From Clytia hemisphaerica (taxonomy: Eukaryota > Cnidaria > Hydrozoa > Leptothecata > Clytiidae), in contig CACVBU010000349.1 in NCBI GenBank assembly GCA_902728285.1, forward strand, positions 396,384-460,383: 64,000 nt of DNA. The letters run 5' to 3'. The stretch's first letter is position 1. Each line of letters opens with the position of its first letter. The notes beneath the pieces are model-generated. The model had not been told where the DNA came from. It was given only the letters and a program-made list of their open reading frames with translations, and searched no databases. Positions 12,082 to 24,035 of the stretch are shown here, one piece after another. The position numbers and the translations under genes were made by a program.

Positions 12082-12255
12082 CATAGCTCTTCTAGATAAA
12101 AAATAATCGAGGGTGGTAGATTCTACCCCCCCCCCCCAAAAAAAAATAAAAAAGCTCTTGGGGCTAATAGGGTTAATAATACTTTGTTTGAATAACCAGG
12201 CCCATGCGATAATCAATATACACTAAAAGAGACAGAATTTGACTGACGTGGTGGT

Positions 12256-12747
12256 TTTGAGCTTGTCCTAAAGATAATAAGGAGTGGAAGATCGCAAAAT
12301 AGAAAAATAATCAAAAACATTTGGAAAATGAAGAAGAAAAGTGAAAATGAAAAATCTAAAGTTTCTTTAGAATCGTCTTATGCTCTTCATTTTAATATTA
12401 GGAACTTAAAAGCGATGTCGCTGTGAAAAAGTTTGAAAGAAACATTTATTTAGTCAACGATATTTCTGTCTGGTTGACTTTAAAACGGGGTCTTTTTAGT
12501 TTGTTTCTGGTCAACACTTAAAGTCGGTCAATGATAAACTGTGCGCTATAATACTTGTCAGCAGAATAGTTTTTTACCAGTGATGATATTCTAAGATCAA
12601 AGAATCACTGTTGGGAAAATGGCAGTTACGAATTAATTCACGAAATCAATATTTTTCATTTTTCATCTTCTTCATTTTTCAATCTGTTTAATTTTTTTCT
12701 ATTTTGCAATCTTCCACTACTTATTATCTTTGCAACGAGCCTGAAAC
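12256..12747. mobile_element. foldback element with ~85-bp inverted ends
   Basis: 12259-12350 (AAAGATAATAAGGAGTGG, AAAATAGAAAAA, ATGAAGAAGA...) is the reverse complement, with few mismatches, of 12645-12743. The centre is non-coding. It would form a long hairpin. Confidence 0.75.
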
Positions 12748-12951
12748 TGCTATTGAATCCAATACTATGAAAGTTGCAGCCCTTTTCATCCCTAGTGCAA
12801 AGTATATTGAGACAAACTTTACTTTTGGTATATTAAGAATTGTCAAAGTCATATACGCGTCTCTAAAACCACTCTGAAATTTCCTTCGTTTTTGGTAAAG
12901 ACTTTTTCAGGATTGTTTTGGCTGTTTCAATCTCGTTCTATCAAAACAGAA

Positions 12952-13056
12952 TACCGTATTACCACAGGCGTCTTTTTAATTTTTCGGATTTTAGGAAGGG
13001 CGTTTATTCGAGGGGGCGTTTAAAAGAAGGGGGTGTTTATTCAAAGTAATACGGTA
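12952..13056. mobile_element. short MITE with TACCGTATTAC ends
   Basis: TACCGTATTAC at 12952 is mirrored by GTAATACGGTA ending at 13056. The interior has GGGCGTTTATTC-type repeats. The TACCGTATT terminus is shared with the larger element at 19048-20082. Confidence 0.65.
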
Positions 13057-13159
13057 CCCTTAAAGGAAGTAATTTCGACGGGAATTTAATTTTCCTATTT
13101 CTATTTCATTTATTAGTATCTCGTGAAAATTAATCCGTATAATAACTAACTTAACAGTT

Positions 13160-14200
13160 TAATATTGTGGGGCAAGTGAAGGCTCAAATACATGTGAGGA
13201 GCAACTTCTTAAGGTTTATGGGCCAAATCTAAATGCTCAACAGAGGAAGCAATTTAAAGAACGAAATGTGATAACAGAACAAACAACAAACATTTGCAAG
13301 CGTTGCTGTGAGGCTGGGCTAAGTGACATTTTTGTCAGGGAGGAACGCGTGGACATAGATGATACACCGACGGTTGTAACACTGGATTCTTACTTGAAGA
13401 CATCAAAAGGGACCTACCACGTGCACGGGAGGAAAGTCTTGACTTCGAGCATCTCCATCACTATCAGGCTGAAGAATGGCTACAGAGGCGACCGAAGTTA
13501 CTTGTCAATATGATGAGACAGTTATGCAACATAACCGATGCTTCGAGCGGCAATGGCTTTGTCAAGCAGACCCTGGTAATCGAGCTAATTTATGGGTGCT
13601 GGAGTCCCAATATGGTGCTTCCGATATCGTTCTTGAAAAATCTGATGCTCCATCGTGTTACACGGTCCAAACAGTCCGTCGAAGTGGCCTACAAACTTTC
13701 CCCAACAGGCTCATACCCAACCATCACAGAATGGGTTATGCGTGAGGCCGCATTCCCTAAAAATATCCCAAATGTTGACCTCAAAGCAGTTTTCGATAAT
13801 GGTCAGGTTATTGGCAAGAATTGGAAATTGTCTCCCCTATCCACAATGCCTTCGAGTGTAATTACAGTACACGCCCAAATTGCAGTAGGACAGGATATGT
13901 TACAGTGGGAGAAAGAATGTAAGCAGAAACATTTTTAGTTTTCAAAGGATGTACCGGTCATGATTGAAGAAACTGCAGACGCGAAAATTTTAACACAGTT
14001 CCGTAACGAGTTTATTCAACAGCGGATTACTGTGCTAAAATCTAAAGATGACAAGAGGTTACCACAATGTTCGAGGAGAGGAAGCTATTCGAGGAGAAAA
14101 AGATTTGCGACCAATGCAACCGTGAATCAACGAGAAACCTGATCGTGTGCAAAAATTGTGTTGGTCATCTCTCTTGCAAAGAAATACTCACTCCCAGAAC
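13160..14200 (+). pseudogene. broken copy of an unrecognised repeat-type gene
   Basis: Frame A (about 13190-13513) reads CEEQLLKVYGPN, RCCEAGLSDIFVREERVD, YLKTSKGTYHVHGRKV; frame B (about 13440-13938) continues with MMRQLCNITDASSGNGFV, YPTITEWVMREAAFP and NGQVIGKNWKLSPLS, then a TAG. The same frame continues after the TAG (VMIEETADAKILTQFRNEF), and a third frame around 14100-14180 gives CDQCN, VCKNC and HLSCK, a possible zinc ribbon. Two frame shifts and one in-frame stop show decay. The composition is protein-like, but I cannot name the family or function. Confidence 0.5.
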
Positions 14201-14249
14201 CGGGTGCTAAGGATAGAACAAAATCTTTGTATGAGCACGTAGAATAGAA

Positions 14250-15056
14250 TGTCAATTGCGTTAATCAATTCATTTGAAGCTATCAAATGTTTTGTGTAAG
14301 TCCAGAAATAAAATAACCGTGGGAAGTATGTTTCGTCTTGACGTCTTCATTCAGCCTTCTCAAGAAAATGATTTCTGACTGGGTTGAAAGGCCCATGCAG
14401 AAAGTATTTTGATTAGACCGGGGATTCTTGTCGATTCTGGGTTTCATTATAGGTCTTTAACTCAAATGTCCATCATTTTCAAGTGTAAACATATAATTGG
14501 TATTTTCTTTATTTTTACATGCCTATCGGGCTCTTCCATAAAATGTTCGTACATGGGCGTGGAGGATATATTGTCCGGATGGTAGTGAAAGATCATCAAA
14601 ATTTTTTCTTGTCTGGGGGTAAATGTGCTCTGTACGGGGTTAAATGTGTGTATCTGAAGGATAAAACTTGTTGTCCAGGGGATCAAAAGTCACTTTGTCC
14701 AAGGGAAACTTGCAAAAATTGTTGTATCCTCCACCCCTCTAAGAAATACAACTTTTAACTGGGGAAAGTTCTTTAATGGATTCTCCACCTCAGAGCCTGT
14801 TCCCTCTTGGAAGATATTGACCTCGGCTTACACGTTTTGCTGAAATAGCGTGGAGTACTTTAGGGAAACGAACTTTTCGCGATTTTCGTGAATTTTAGGT
14901 AGATTCGATAAAGTTGTTTCCGCTAAAAAAATGAAAAGCTGATTCGCCTTCGCGAAAAAAATCAATCATATCTCAAATTCTACTTTAGGTACCTTAAACT
15001 AAAATGGAACTCATTTTCGCGCGGTCGAAAAAAAAAATCGGAAAAATTGCATATCA
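14250..15056. other. intergenic, no gene seen
   Basis: Includes a Cys-rich 79-codon frame at 14519-14758, which I do not consider supported as a gene. Confidence 0.4.
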
Positions 15057-15383
15057 CGGGAATTAATTTTCGCAGTAAGCTCGATTCTGAATTTTAAGTT
15101 CGAATTAATTCTCAGGGTTTTTTCAAAATAAATCAGATTTTCTTTTTTATTCTTCTGTTATTTCATAAATGCTTAAATCGGAAATACTAACTATGTGAAA
15201 TTTATAAAATAACTGATATTTAAAAAAGATCAGACTTATTTTCTTGAATTTGTCCTTTGTCAGTCGTTGTCATAGTTTTTCGCGTGAATTAATTTTCGTG
15301 GTTTTCAACTCTTAACTTTTTTGCGGGTTCAAATTTTCGCGGTTTTGTCGAAAAACCGCGAAAAAAGCGAAAATTAATTCCCG
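15057..15383. mobile_element. MITE with CGGGAATTAATTTTCGC ends
   Basis: CGGGAATTAATTTTCGC at 15057 is mirrored exactly by GCGAAAATTAATTCCCG ending at 15383. Internal TTTTCGCGG motifs recur in both orientations. The termini resemble those at 19467-19718 and 59119-59600. Confidence 0.7.
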
Positions 15384-15587
15384 CGCAGACTTGGAAATGA
15401 GGTGGGGTATAAAACTTATACAAGAGACATCTGACAGAGAACGAAAAAGTAAAATATCTTTTGACCTATTGTAGTTGACGAAATGTCATTAAAAAAACTA
15501 GACTAATTCACCTAACGAAAAGAAAATTTGCGTAAAACTATAAATAAAGGTTAAGGGAGGTTAGATACTGCAACGAAATAAAAAACA

Positions 15588-15890
15588 CTACTTTATTGTC
15601 TGTCTGTATCGAGATAGGAGATTAGCCACTACTGGATTTACGTTTTCCACAGGGCGTTCCCTTTGTTGTCTTGCCTCCTCCAAGATTTCTTTGATAGTCC
15701 TGTTCAAATTTTCCTTTTTAAGCTTCTGTTGGTTTAAAATTGTAACTGTTTTACCAAAATCTTTTTCATTTTCCATCAGAACTTTCTCAATATAACTTTC
15801 TTCGAAGTCAGCGTAGGTTGACTTCAACAACTCATAAGATTCCTCAAATGATAGCTTTTCTACTTCTGATAGAATTGGTCTGAAATCCAT
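15588..15890 (-). CDS. small hypothetical protein with CUE-like region
   Basis: A 100-codon frame from ATG at 15890. Residues about 23-53 (STYADFEESYIEKVLMEN, DFGKTVTIL) have the spacing of a CUE/UBA three-helix ubiquitin-binding fold, in which an acidic turn follows a short helix and the last helix ends in aliphatic residues. The rest is a charged coiled-coil-like helix (LKKENLNRTIKEILEEARQQ) and a tail, NPVVANLLSRYRQ. It may be a single-exon gene or one exon of a larger gene. If expressed it would likely be a cytosolic ubiquitin-binding adaptor; this rests on weak pattern similarity. Confidence 0.45.
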   Translation of the reverse strand: MDFRPILSEVEKLSFEESYELLKSTYADFEESYIEKVLMENEKDFGKTVTILNQQKLKKENLNRTIKEILEEARQQRERPVENVNPVVANLLSRYRQTIK

Positions 15891-15899
15891 TGTATTATA

Positions 15900-17430
15900 T
15901 TGTTAGTCTTTCACTATTTACTAAAAATATAGAATATAACATAAGTACTACGAAACTTCGTCCTTAGGAGAAGCCCTTAGAAGTTAAAAAACTTTCTAAA
16001 AAAGTGAAAGATCTTAATTCTTGATATTCGACCACTCCTAAATTAAATGAGCTTAACCTCTTACTCTAAGGTGCCGAACAAACGAGGGTCCAAAATAAAC
16101 GGGGGGGGGTGGAAAAAGTTTCAAAGTTGGAAAATGGACCTCTAAAAACCCTAAAAAGGGTGAAAAGAGAGTAAATTTAGCTTTTTAAAGTAAAACGAGC
16201 TTTGGTAACTGGGAATCTTTTCAAAAATTAATAAACGGGGAGGTCCTAATAAGGTCCGCAAAACTTGCTTTCTTCAAGATCACGAAAATCGACAAAATTT
16301 GTTATCACGCATTTTTCAATTAAAAATAGTCTAAATCTTATCTGACGCCAGATGTAGAAATTTTCGCCTGACACACTAAAGAAGGTTTGGATTACTTCAT
16401 TTCACCAGAACGCGTAAGTGTTTTTACCCATTTCACCAAATCAAGCATCGTGCTTAGACTCTTGGTCATGCTATAACGCCAAAAATTATTCTAATTCGTG
16501 TTATCATGCCAAAAAGTAACCTCGTCAATCACACCATCGCGCCAACTGCTGGGGGCCTCTCTATAGATGCACAAGATTTCTATTAGAGCTATCGATTAGA
16601 TAAGTTTTGGACCCTTTTTGGGCCAATTTCTCATGACGTCATTTTTTCAGTGACCCCTAGAATAGGATTTTCAAAAAGTGTTACATACATAATAAAATTT
16701 GGTTTACTGGTGCCACAGAAATTATCCCCAAACTCCAAAAATATCTGTCATAATTTAGGTATTAAAGATCGCAGTTGTCCCTTTAATAAGATGACACTAA
16801 CGGGAGAGACAACTGTTTCAAGAGATTAAAAGTGATTGTAACGATAATTTTTTGCATATTGCGATACTGTAATTCAAATTAAAAAATAACTAACTAAATC
16901 TTTGACCTTGGAGGGCGGATGTTCATCTTGGACACCTTTGTCGCTTCTTTTTTCGACCTAAAAGGAAAAGACTTTTTCCACTTAGTACGTAAAAATTAGC
17001 TCAAGAAAGGCCCTAACTTTGAAGAAATAGTATATGGCTGAAATTTTGCACAGTGGTCGTTTAGGGGTCAAAAATGCACTAGTCTCGATTTCCAGACCAT
17101 TATTCTTTTATTTCGCATAAGGGTAATACTGCCACAAAGATAAAGCCGAAAAGGGAGTAAGTCTGTCATAACAACACCCGTGAGAGAGAGTTTGAACAAT
17201 GTATCATTATTAAATTAGTAGTTTAGATCTAGACTAAAAATGCACCAGAAAAGAGTGCCATTGAGTGGACAAGTTTTGAACCCTTTTTGGTGGAATTTCC
17301 TATAACGTCATTTTTCAGTACAAAACCCCTAGAACATCATTTTAAAAAAGTCTTCAAAAATGATTTTAAAATGGTTGGTTGAAAATATTTGAAAGAGTAG
17401 ATGACGAAATGGGCTAATGAAATGAAAGTT
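15900..17430. other. intergenic with a G-run inverted element
   Basis: 16065-16256 contains AATAAACGGGGGGGGG and AATAAACGGGGAGG motifs related to the element at 27611-27922. Otherwise no gene or RNA seen. Confidence 0.45.
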
Positions 17431-17821
17431 GCAGTCGACGCTCGTTATTTCGAACTCCCAAGGGACCGAAAGAAAAGTTTGAGATCGTTTCAGGTCGTTG
17501 AAAACGAAAACAGTTGATAAATTTAACGGAAATTAGCTGAATATAACTATCTTCTGTTTGCGTTGTAATTTGAATTGAAAATCTACCTAAGCTTTGGAAT
17601 ATTTTTTATCAACCTGGAAAACTATTTGAAAAGTTGGAGATAACGAGCGGAATTTAGCTTAGAATGTGCCTCAAGGGACCGAGAAAAAAGTTCGACATTT
17701 TGAAAGTTCAAGTTAACGAGTGTTCGAGATAGCGGGCGTTTTTTAGCCTACCAGAATTCAAGGAACCGAAGAAAAAGTTCAACATAGTGAGAAAGTTCGA
17801 GATAAAAAGGGTCGACTGTAT
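17431..17821. mobile_element. pogo/Tigger-like non-autonomous element
   Basis: The left end CAGTCGACGCTCGTTAT (then TTCGAAC) is mirrored by GTTCGAGATAAAAAGG (then GTCGACTG) at 17795-17819. CAGTCGAC termini are typical of pogo/Tigger families. Internal copies of AAGGGACCG and GTTCGAGATA alternate. No transposase. Confidence 0.6.
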
Positions 17822-17910
17822 TTATTTTGTCTTTTTAAAACAAAATATTCAATGAAACCGACGTTAGAAGGCAAAAGAATTGTATTTAGCGGGCATAAAT
17901 TAACATTATA

Positions 17911-18065
17911 CAGGGTGTCCGAAAAAAAGGAGAAAATTAAAACAGCTTCAATAAAGTAGAAGTTTTGTGTTTCTGTCTTTTTCTTTTATTAATACGCTAT
18001 AATACAAAGAATATCTCTACTTAACGACATGTTTTGATATTCTTCTTTTTTTTTCCGGACACCCT
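17911..18065. mobile_element. Tc1/mariner-type MITE (CAGGGTGTCCG ends)
   Basis: CAGGGTGTCCGAAAAAAAGG at 17911 is mirrored by TTCTTTTTTTTTCCGGACACC ending in CTG at 18065. About 155 bp, non-coding. The left flank is TA, the usual mariner target; the right flank is AA. Confidence 0.75.
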
Positions 18066-18960
18066 GAATTATATTCCGTTCAATATCATCTGGGAGGGGA
18101 AGAAAGGACCTTATTCGCAGCAATCTAAAATCTTACTAAAACGAAGTTTTTCAATTTTGTCAGTGGGTCCAATTGACTCTAAAGTGACTCTAAATGGGTC
18201 CAGGGCACTCAGTTGTGACTCTCGAGTCCAGCCCTGACCCTAACTGGTAGTGTAGTGACCCAATAAGCGACAAATACGTCATTAATGAACGTCACAATAC
18301 GTCACTAAAAAACGTCACATTTTCGTCTAATCAAAAAAATGGTTTAGGCCCTCCACAACCCCTACCGATAAAGTGAGTCTACCCCTCCCGGATTATTTGA
18401 CTTGGTTCTAGCCATTAAATATCCACTACCGGTTGAAAATTACGCATGCGCAGTATTATGAAATAAAATTGCGAGAAAGGTCCTTACTCCCTGTGCTGGG
18501 TAACCGATAATGACTTGGATCGAGTTTGTGAAAGCTATAAAACAGAACGGCTATCAAAACCTGACGAATGCTTTTTAATTTCTAATCCAAATAAAAGACG
18601 ATATAATCTTTTTAAGTCTTTTTTTAAAGTCATTGCCCAAATGAAACTGAATGGACAAATTAAATTTTGGCCAAAATTGGCGATGACTATTATGGATTAT
18701 GACGTTATAACTTATGATCAACTTTATACCAATCTCATTATGGTCATGACCTAATTACCCTATACTATCTCTCACGAGTTAATTAACTCAACGGGTTAAG
18801 TTTTTCATGGGACGAGGAACACCTATTCCCTGCTGATGACTTCATATATTACGTAACTAGTGTTTTCTGACCCTCAAATGTTTCAAGTTGAAATCCAAAA
18901 AAATAACTCGAAAAGGAAGGAAAAAACCGTTGTTGAAGACTATTTTTGGGTGTCGGATGT

Positions 18961-19080
18961 TATTTTCATTTTTGGCCGAAAATTAATTACCGTATTTCCT
19001 CAAATGTTCGTGTCGGATGTTATTTTCATTTTTGGCCGAAAATTAATTACCGTATTTCCTCAAATGTTCGTGTTTTTAGA
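18961..19080. repeat. perfect 60-bp tandem duplication
   Basis: 18961-19020 and 19021-19080 agree over essentially the full 60 bp (TATTTTCATTTTTGGCC... through GTGTCGGATGT). The unit includes the TACCGTATTTCCTC terminus of the following element. Confidence 0.9.
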
Positions 19081-19240
19081 GGCGGTGCTTAGAGGGCGGC
19101 GCCTATTTCGAAATTTGAGATTTCAGATTTCTAAAATTATGTCTACTCTATAGATTTGATTGATTCTTCGGTTTGATATCTATAGAGAAATGGCTCTTTA
19201 GGAGTTATTTGGTAGTAGGGATGAAGAATGATTATATTGT

Positions 19241-19875
19241 ACACGCTTTTTTTATATAAGAATAGCGTCTATAATAATAATACCAGGGTGAAAATCGACT
19301 GAATCGTAAGAATATCTTAAGAATATCTCCAGGGTGAGATTTCTCAAATTGGTAAGAATAAAGGGTGGGAAAATCAAAAGTAAGCATAATTTTTAAAAGA
19401 TACGTTCATAAATGGACGTTTTTTAGCTCTGGAGGCAGAAAGATATGCTGCAAATTGGGTTAAAATACCTTAAGGGAACTATTTTTCGCGGGAACTAATT
19501 TTTGCGGTTCGCAGTTCAAGATTTAATATTTAATACTTGCGGGAACTTAATTTTGCGGATTTCTCACTTGAAAGAAAATTAGAGCCGTAATGTGAATTAT
19601 TCGACCTTTGTTTTTCGCATTTGAAAAATTTTGCGGGAACTTAATTTTACGGTTTGGGCCTAATAAATCCGCAAAAACCGCAAAATTTAGTTCCCGCAAA
19701 AATCAGTTCCCTTAAGGTACATACTATAAAAATGGAACACTGGAAAAATAATAAGAAGAAATATCATATGAAAAATAAGAATGTGCTAAGAATATTTCAC
19801 CCTAAGTTTGGGAAGATTTCTAAGAATACTTCACCCTCAGCCAAAAAAACACTATTCTTATAAAAAAAAGCGTGT
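19241..19875. mobile_element. middle element of the nest (ACACGCTTTTTTTAT ends)
   Basis: ACACGCTTTTTTTATATAAG at 19241 is mirrored by CTTATAAAAAAAAGCGTGT ending at 19875; AGAATAGYG follows inside each end. Internal AAGAATATCT and CAGGGTGA/TTCACCCT motifs are also inverted. Confidence 0.7.
19467..19718. mobile_element. innermost element of the nest (ACCTTAAGGGAACT ends)
   Basis: ACCTTAAGGGAACT at 19467 is mirrored by AGTTCCCTTAAGGT ending at 19718. Subterminal TTTTTGCGG and GCGGGAACT motifs are mirrored as well. Non-coding. Confidence 0.75.
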
Positions 19876-20082
19876 GATGTTTTTATCTTCCTTGTCTCAC
19901 TAGTAATGAAAAGGAACTTAATAATACTATATCCCAGTCAATAAGTTTTTCTAATAAGCGCCGCATATTAGAAGGTGCGGTGCTTATTGGCGGCGCTTAT
20001 TCAGAAATTCAAAATTTAGGTGCGCCGCTTATTACAGGGCGGTGCTTATAAGAGGGCGGTGCTAAATGGAGGAAATACGGTA

Positions 20083-23000
20083 CGCGCGAAAACTATTAAA
20101 CATTTTAAGTCCCGCCCCCTGATTGTAATGATTTCACCTGTTTTAATCCTTCAATCCGAGGAACGTTGTATTCTGACTCGATGAAATTTTAGTTATAGCT
20201 AACTGAATCTTTTAAAAATGAAATTTTAGGCTAATAAAATATAGGCCGCTTTACTTTATAGGTAAGGAATTAATTTTTAACGTATTTTACGAGCTGTAAA
20301 AGTCCCACAAACTCCTGACTCTGACTTCTGAGTTCAGATGTAAAAAAACACAAACTTACAAATATATGTAAGTCGTATGAGAAGACTCGGCTCTGGCATA
20401 AAAATTTGCCACAAATTCAGTGCACAATTCTGAGCAGTAGCTTTCTTCTTTTTGTTGCCTCTTTCCTCTTTTTATTTTAAATTTTTCCATAAAAATTACA
20501 AAAACATTGCAGCGAGCCATATTGGTCCACATGTCATTTGTCAGAAGATAATTCATATTCTGAAAATCGAAGTTGATGGTTTACTAGTTCCATACCCCTT
20601 AACTTATGGCTTAAAGTTCCTCGCATTGTATGATATTCCCAAGTTCATCGTGTTTCGTCCTTCGCGAACTGGCTCAGATTAACTGCTTTTGCCTTACGAA
20701 AACGCCCCCGCCTCACACGCCACATGTTATTCGCGCACTTCGCGCCATAATGGCGGTAAGAAAGATGGTTGACATGGCATGGAATGCATGCAATATGTTG
20801 AATGTGCAAGTGGTTGATTATTGTTGGTACCAAAAAATACCTAATACCCTTTTGAAATGTACATGGTATACCAAAAATATGTATGCAGGATTATCATTAA
20901 TATTATCATTGTGGTTTAGATTCTCAATGACAAACTGGAAGTGGATGAATGGAAGATATAGCCTGAAAATTGAATTCTTCCTCTAGTAGGTTTTTTGATG
21001 CTTCACATAAAATAAAATTGAGGTAATTTTCTTGTTCAAATTTTTTTTTTTTTTCATTCAATCATCTCTTCTATATTTTTGAGAAGATGATAAAGGGGAA
21101 ATGAGGAGAGTCTCTTTTAGGCCTGGGTCACATATAAGTTGTGTTCGCGTCATTTCCAGCCCCTAAATGTGAGTCGGTCGGTCGGTCAACACATGAAATC
21201 ATCGGAAAAATGCGCTCTGAACATATAGGCAGTCGGTCCGTGCTGAGCTTTTATGTTTGCCGCAAGAAAGGAGAAACATTTAATTTGACCCCCGTTTTTT
21301 TCTCTCTTTTTCTAGCTAATTCCCGCCGCGTGTTTGTGTAGACACAACTTTAATCCGGGGAAATGAAGCGTTTTCATTGCATTGGTCTTAAATCACGGAT
21401 GGTCACGTGACCAGAATTTTTATCCAGTTTTATGCATGTAATGATAAACAAAGTCAAAATGCTGCAAAAAAGTGGCAATTATAAAATTTTTGAGTACGAA
21501 GGAAAGGTCATTGACAGAAAAAGTCCGACAAATTTACCGACTCCCCGCCTCAATTCTGCTCAATTTTCGAGAGTCGGTTGGGCGACGTGAAACGAAGATA
21601 TTTGTGATTACCGCCTAATTAAAACTTGAAAGTTTGAGACAAAATAAAACGTGCAGCAGCCAAATTGCAAATATCAACCAACCAAAATTTGTCATTCAAT
21701 TCCCAAGACAGCGCTTCGACAAGGCCTTGTTTATACGCTAAAGTAAAAATAATTCCGCACATGTAAATGGGTCATTGTTTGAGGTCCGGCAAAATTTCCG
21801 GGAAATAGCCTATCCAGCTGTGCGGATCTAGGTGGGTTCCGCCTCCCCCGTAGATCTTTTTCTTGTGAAGTTGATCTTCAAATTAGTTTTCAAGGTTGGC
21901 TTGGCTCAAATTTTTTCATCTATGGCTCAAATTTTAGGCAATTTCTCAAAGTTTTTGAAAATGTTAATTTCATTAAAAAGCGCCGGGTTATTTTTTCATG
22001 AATCTCTTTAGAAGTTTTTTTTGCTTGAGAGTCAAGTAAATGATATAGCGCTTTTGCAGCATTAATCTTTGATACGCATTTTGGCGGGACGCTAGTGTGA
22101 CTAACTGCAAAAAGCAGTTGCATATATAGCGCTTTTTAACGCAAAAAATCTTTGAAAAATTGCGGATAGAAGTCTTAAAAACACTCGATGATCAAAACGC
22201 TGGCTACTGTACGCTGAATCTACAAAATTCTTTGAATAATATCGTTAAAAAATGCGACAGATTTTCCCACTTTCCGACTAGAAAAGGGTCGGATTTTTAA
22301 CATAGAAAGTGAATCGGTTGGGCGACACACACTCAACTTAGTTGTGATCTTGGCCTTATAAAAACAGTTAAGAACAACACACCAGGTGATGTTAATAATA
22401 TCGAAGGTATTCGAACGTCGATTGTTAATCAAATCAATCAAATTTAATCGAAGTCTATCGAACGCTTATTAAAATTCGATTATATAGTCTAATTAATCGA
22501 ATATTAATCGAATATTAATCGAATCCATAAGGAAATGTAAAAAATCAATTAATTTCGATATTACCATTCAATTTTAATTTTATGGTTCTGGCTGGTTTGA
22601 TCAACTTCGATTAAAATACACCTTTCCCGTAATTCAAAAATTGGGCACGCATATTTTTTGCTCTCCACCGTTTTTAGATTTGGAGGTAAGCAAACCAATT
22701 TTTGCCTGCTTTTGCTTGGAGAAAGGTGGTTTTCTGGACTTTTCTCAACTTCCATCGAATAGATTTTTTTCAAATTTAAGTATGTTTCTACTACCCATAA
22801 TACAATATATTACCCTCCAATTTTTGTTTCAAATAAAACTGGACATCAAAAGATATAAGACAAAAACTCACTTTCCCTAAGGAGACGCAGGCAAAAACGG
22901 GTTTGTTTACCTCCCAAAACTTTTTGACACAGTGGTGGAGTGCATGAATTACGTAATGTTTCGCTATATACGGGAAAGGTGTATTCCATTATTCATTTAT

Positions 23001-23502
23001 TGATGGTGATGGTCTTTTTCGGTTTTTTGAATGTTTATTTATTGCCAGACTTTCTCTAACTCTGAGTCAGGTGAAAAGTTTTCTCTTGTTAATCTTTTCT
23101 CACTGAAGTACTTTTTTCTTTTGCAATAATAACCTTATCAGAAAGTCCGAAATCAGGAGGTATAAACAAACACTGAGGTCTAGAAAAAGTGGCTAGATAG
23201 ATCCTAGCCAGTCACCAAAAGCTCATTCTAAAATATTATCAGAGATCAATGGCTTTTTTACCTCCCAAAAATCAAAGTGGTGAACTGTCCAATAAGATGT
23301 ATTGTGTAGAACGCATGATGCACTAAATTTCACTTGCACTGAATTCCAACTCGCACAAGAAGTGTTTTACAAGGAAGGATTTTTAAAAACGCCCACTGAC
23401 ACCCCTCCACCCGCCTCGTAAAAAAAACAATAGCGGACATACATGATTGGAGCCAATATTTTCTTGTTGGAAAGGGCACGGAAAACGTAGCGCGAAGGTT
23501 TG
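20083..23502. other. gene-poor intergenic stretch
   Basis: No ORF with recognisable domains. Around 22490-22525 there are three tandem TTAATCGAATA units, and GTCGGTCGGTCGGTC at about 21175. Confidence 0.45.
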
Positions 23503-23721
23503 TTTTTGAACAATGTCAATTGAATTAAGAACCTGGTCAGGAAGTCCAAGCTAAAAGGTTAAATTTTGATCACGTGATCGAAACGATGGTCAATCACAAG
23601 CGATTGACCAATCTCTATCCTCTATTTTGGTCATGTGATCAAAACGACTGGGATTAAAAAAAATTCAACCTCAAAAATTTCTTCCAGACCAGGTTCTTTA
23701 TTCAATTGACATTGTTTTGAA
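23503..23721. mobile_element. MITE with ~36-bp inverted ends
   Basis: AACAATGTCAATTGAATTAA (then GAACCTGGTC) on the left is mirrored by GACCAGGTTCTTTATTCAAT (then TGACATTGTT) on the right. The centre contains two TCACGTGATC/TCATGTGATC palindromes. Confidence 0.8.
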
Positions 23722-24035
23722 ATAAACAACAATCAAAGGCAATCGAATATGATCGAAGTGCTAAGTTATGGAATTTAATCGAATTAATGAAGAAGTAACC
23801 TGGTAACAGATGTTCATAATTTTCTAACGCGCACGGTAAACCTCTAAAGACGCTTGAAAATTATACATCTGAGGAAAATAGTCCTCCCGCAGAAAATTCT
23901 ACAACCTGGAAAAACGGAAAAATAATACGCAAATATCCATTATTGAAGAGAGCGTGAAAATTAAAGACGCGACAATAAAAGGTGCACAAAAATTAAAGGG
24001 ATTAAGGTATTTAAAAAATGTTGGTTTATTCATAT

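Larger units (their letters stand above)
19048..20082. mobile_element. outer element of a three-level nest (TACCGTATTTCCTC ends)
   Basis: TACCGTATTTCCTC (19048, also 18988 in the duplicated unit) is mirrored by GAGGAAATACGGTA ending at 20082. Subterminal GGCGGTGCTTA/GCGCCGC motifs occur at both ends. It encloses 19241-19875, which encloses 19467-19718. No transposase. Confidence 0.65.

Noticed and set aside
14519-14758. Cys-rich 79-codon ORF
   Set aside because: No recognisable zinc-site spacing, splice context or homologous feature in the window.
18034-18237. ORF at the right end of the CAGGGTGTCC element
   Set aside because: Crosses the MITE terminus and is low complexity at the start.
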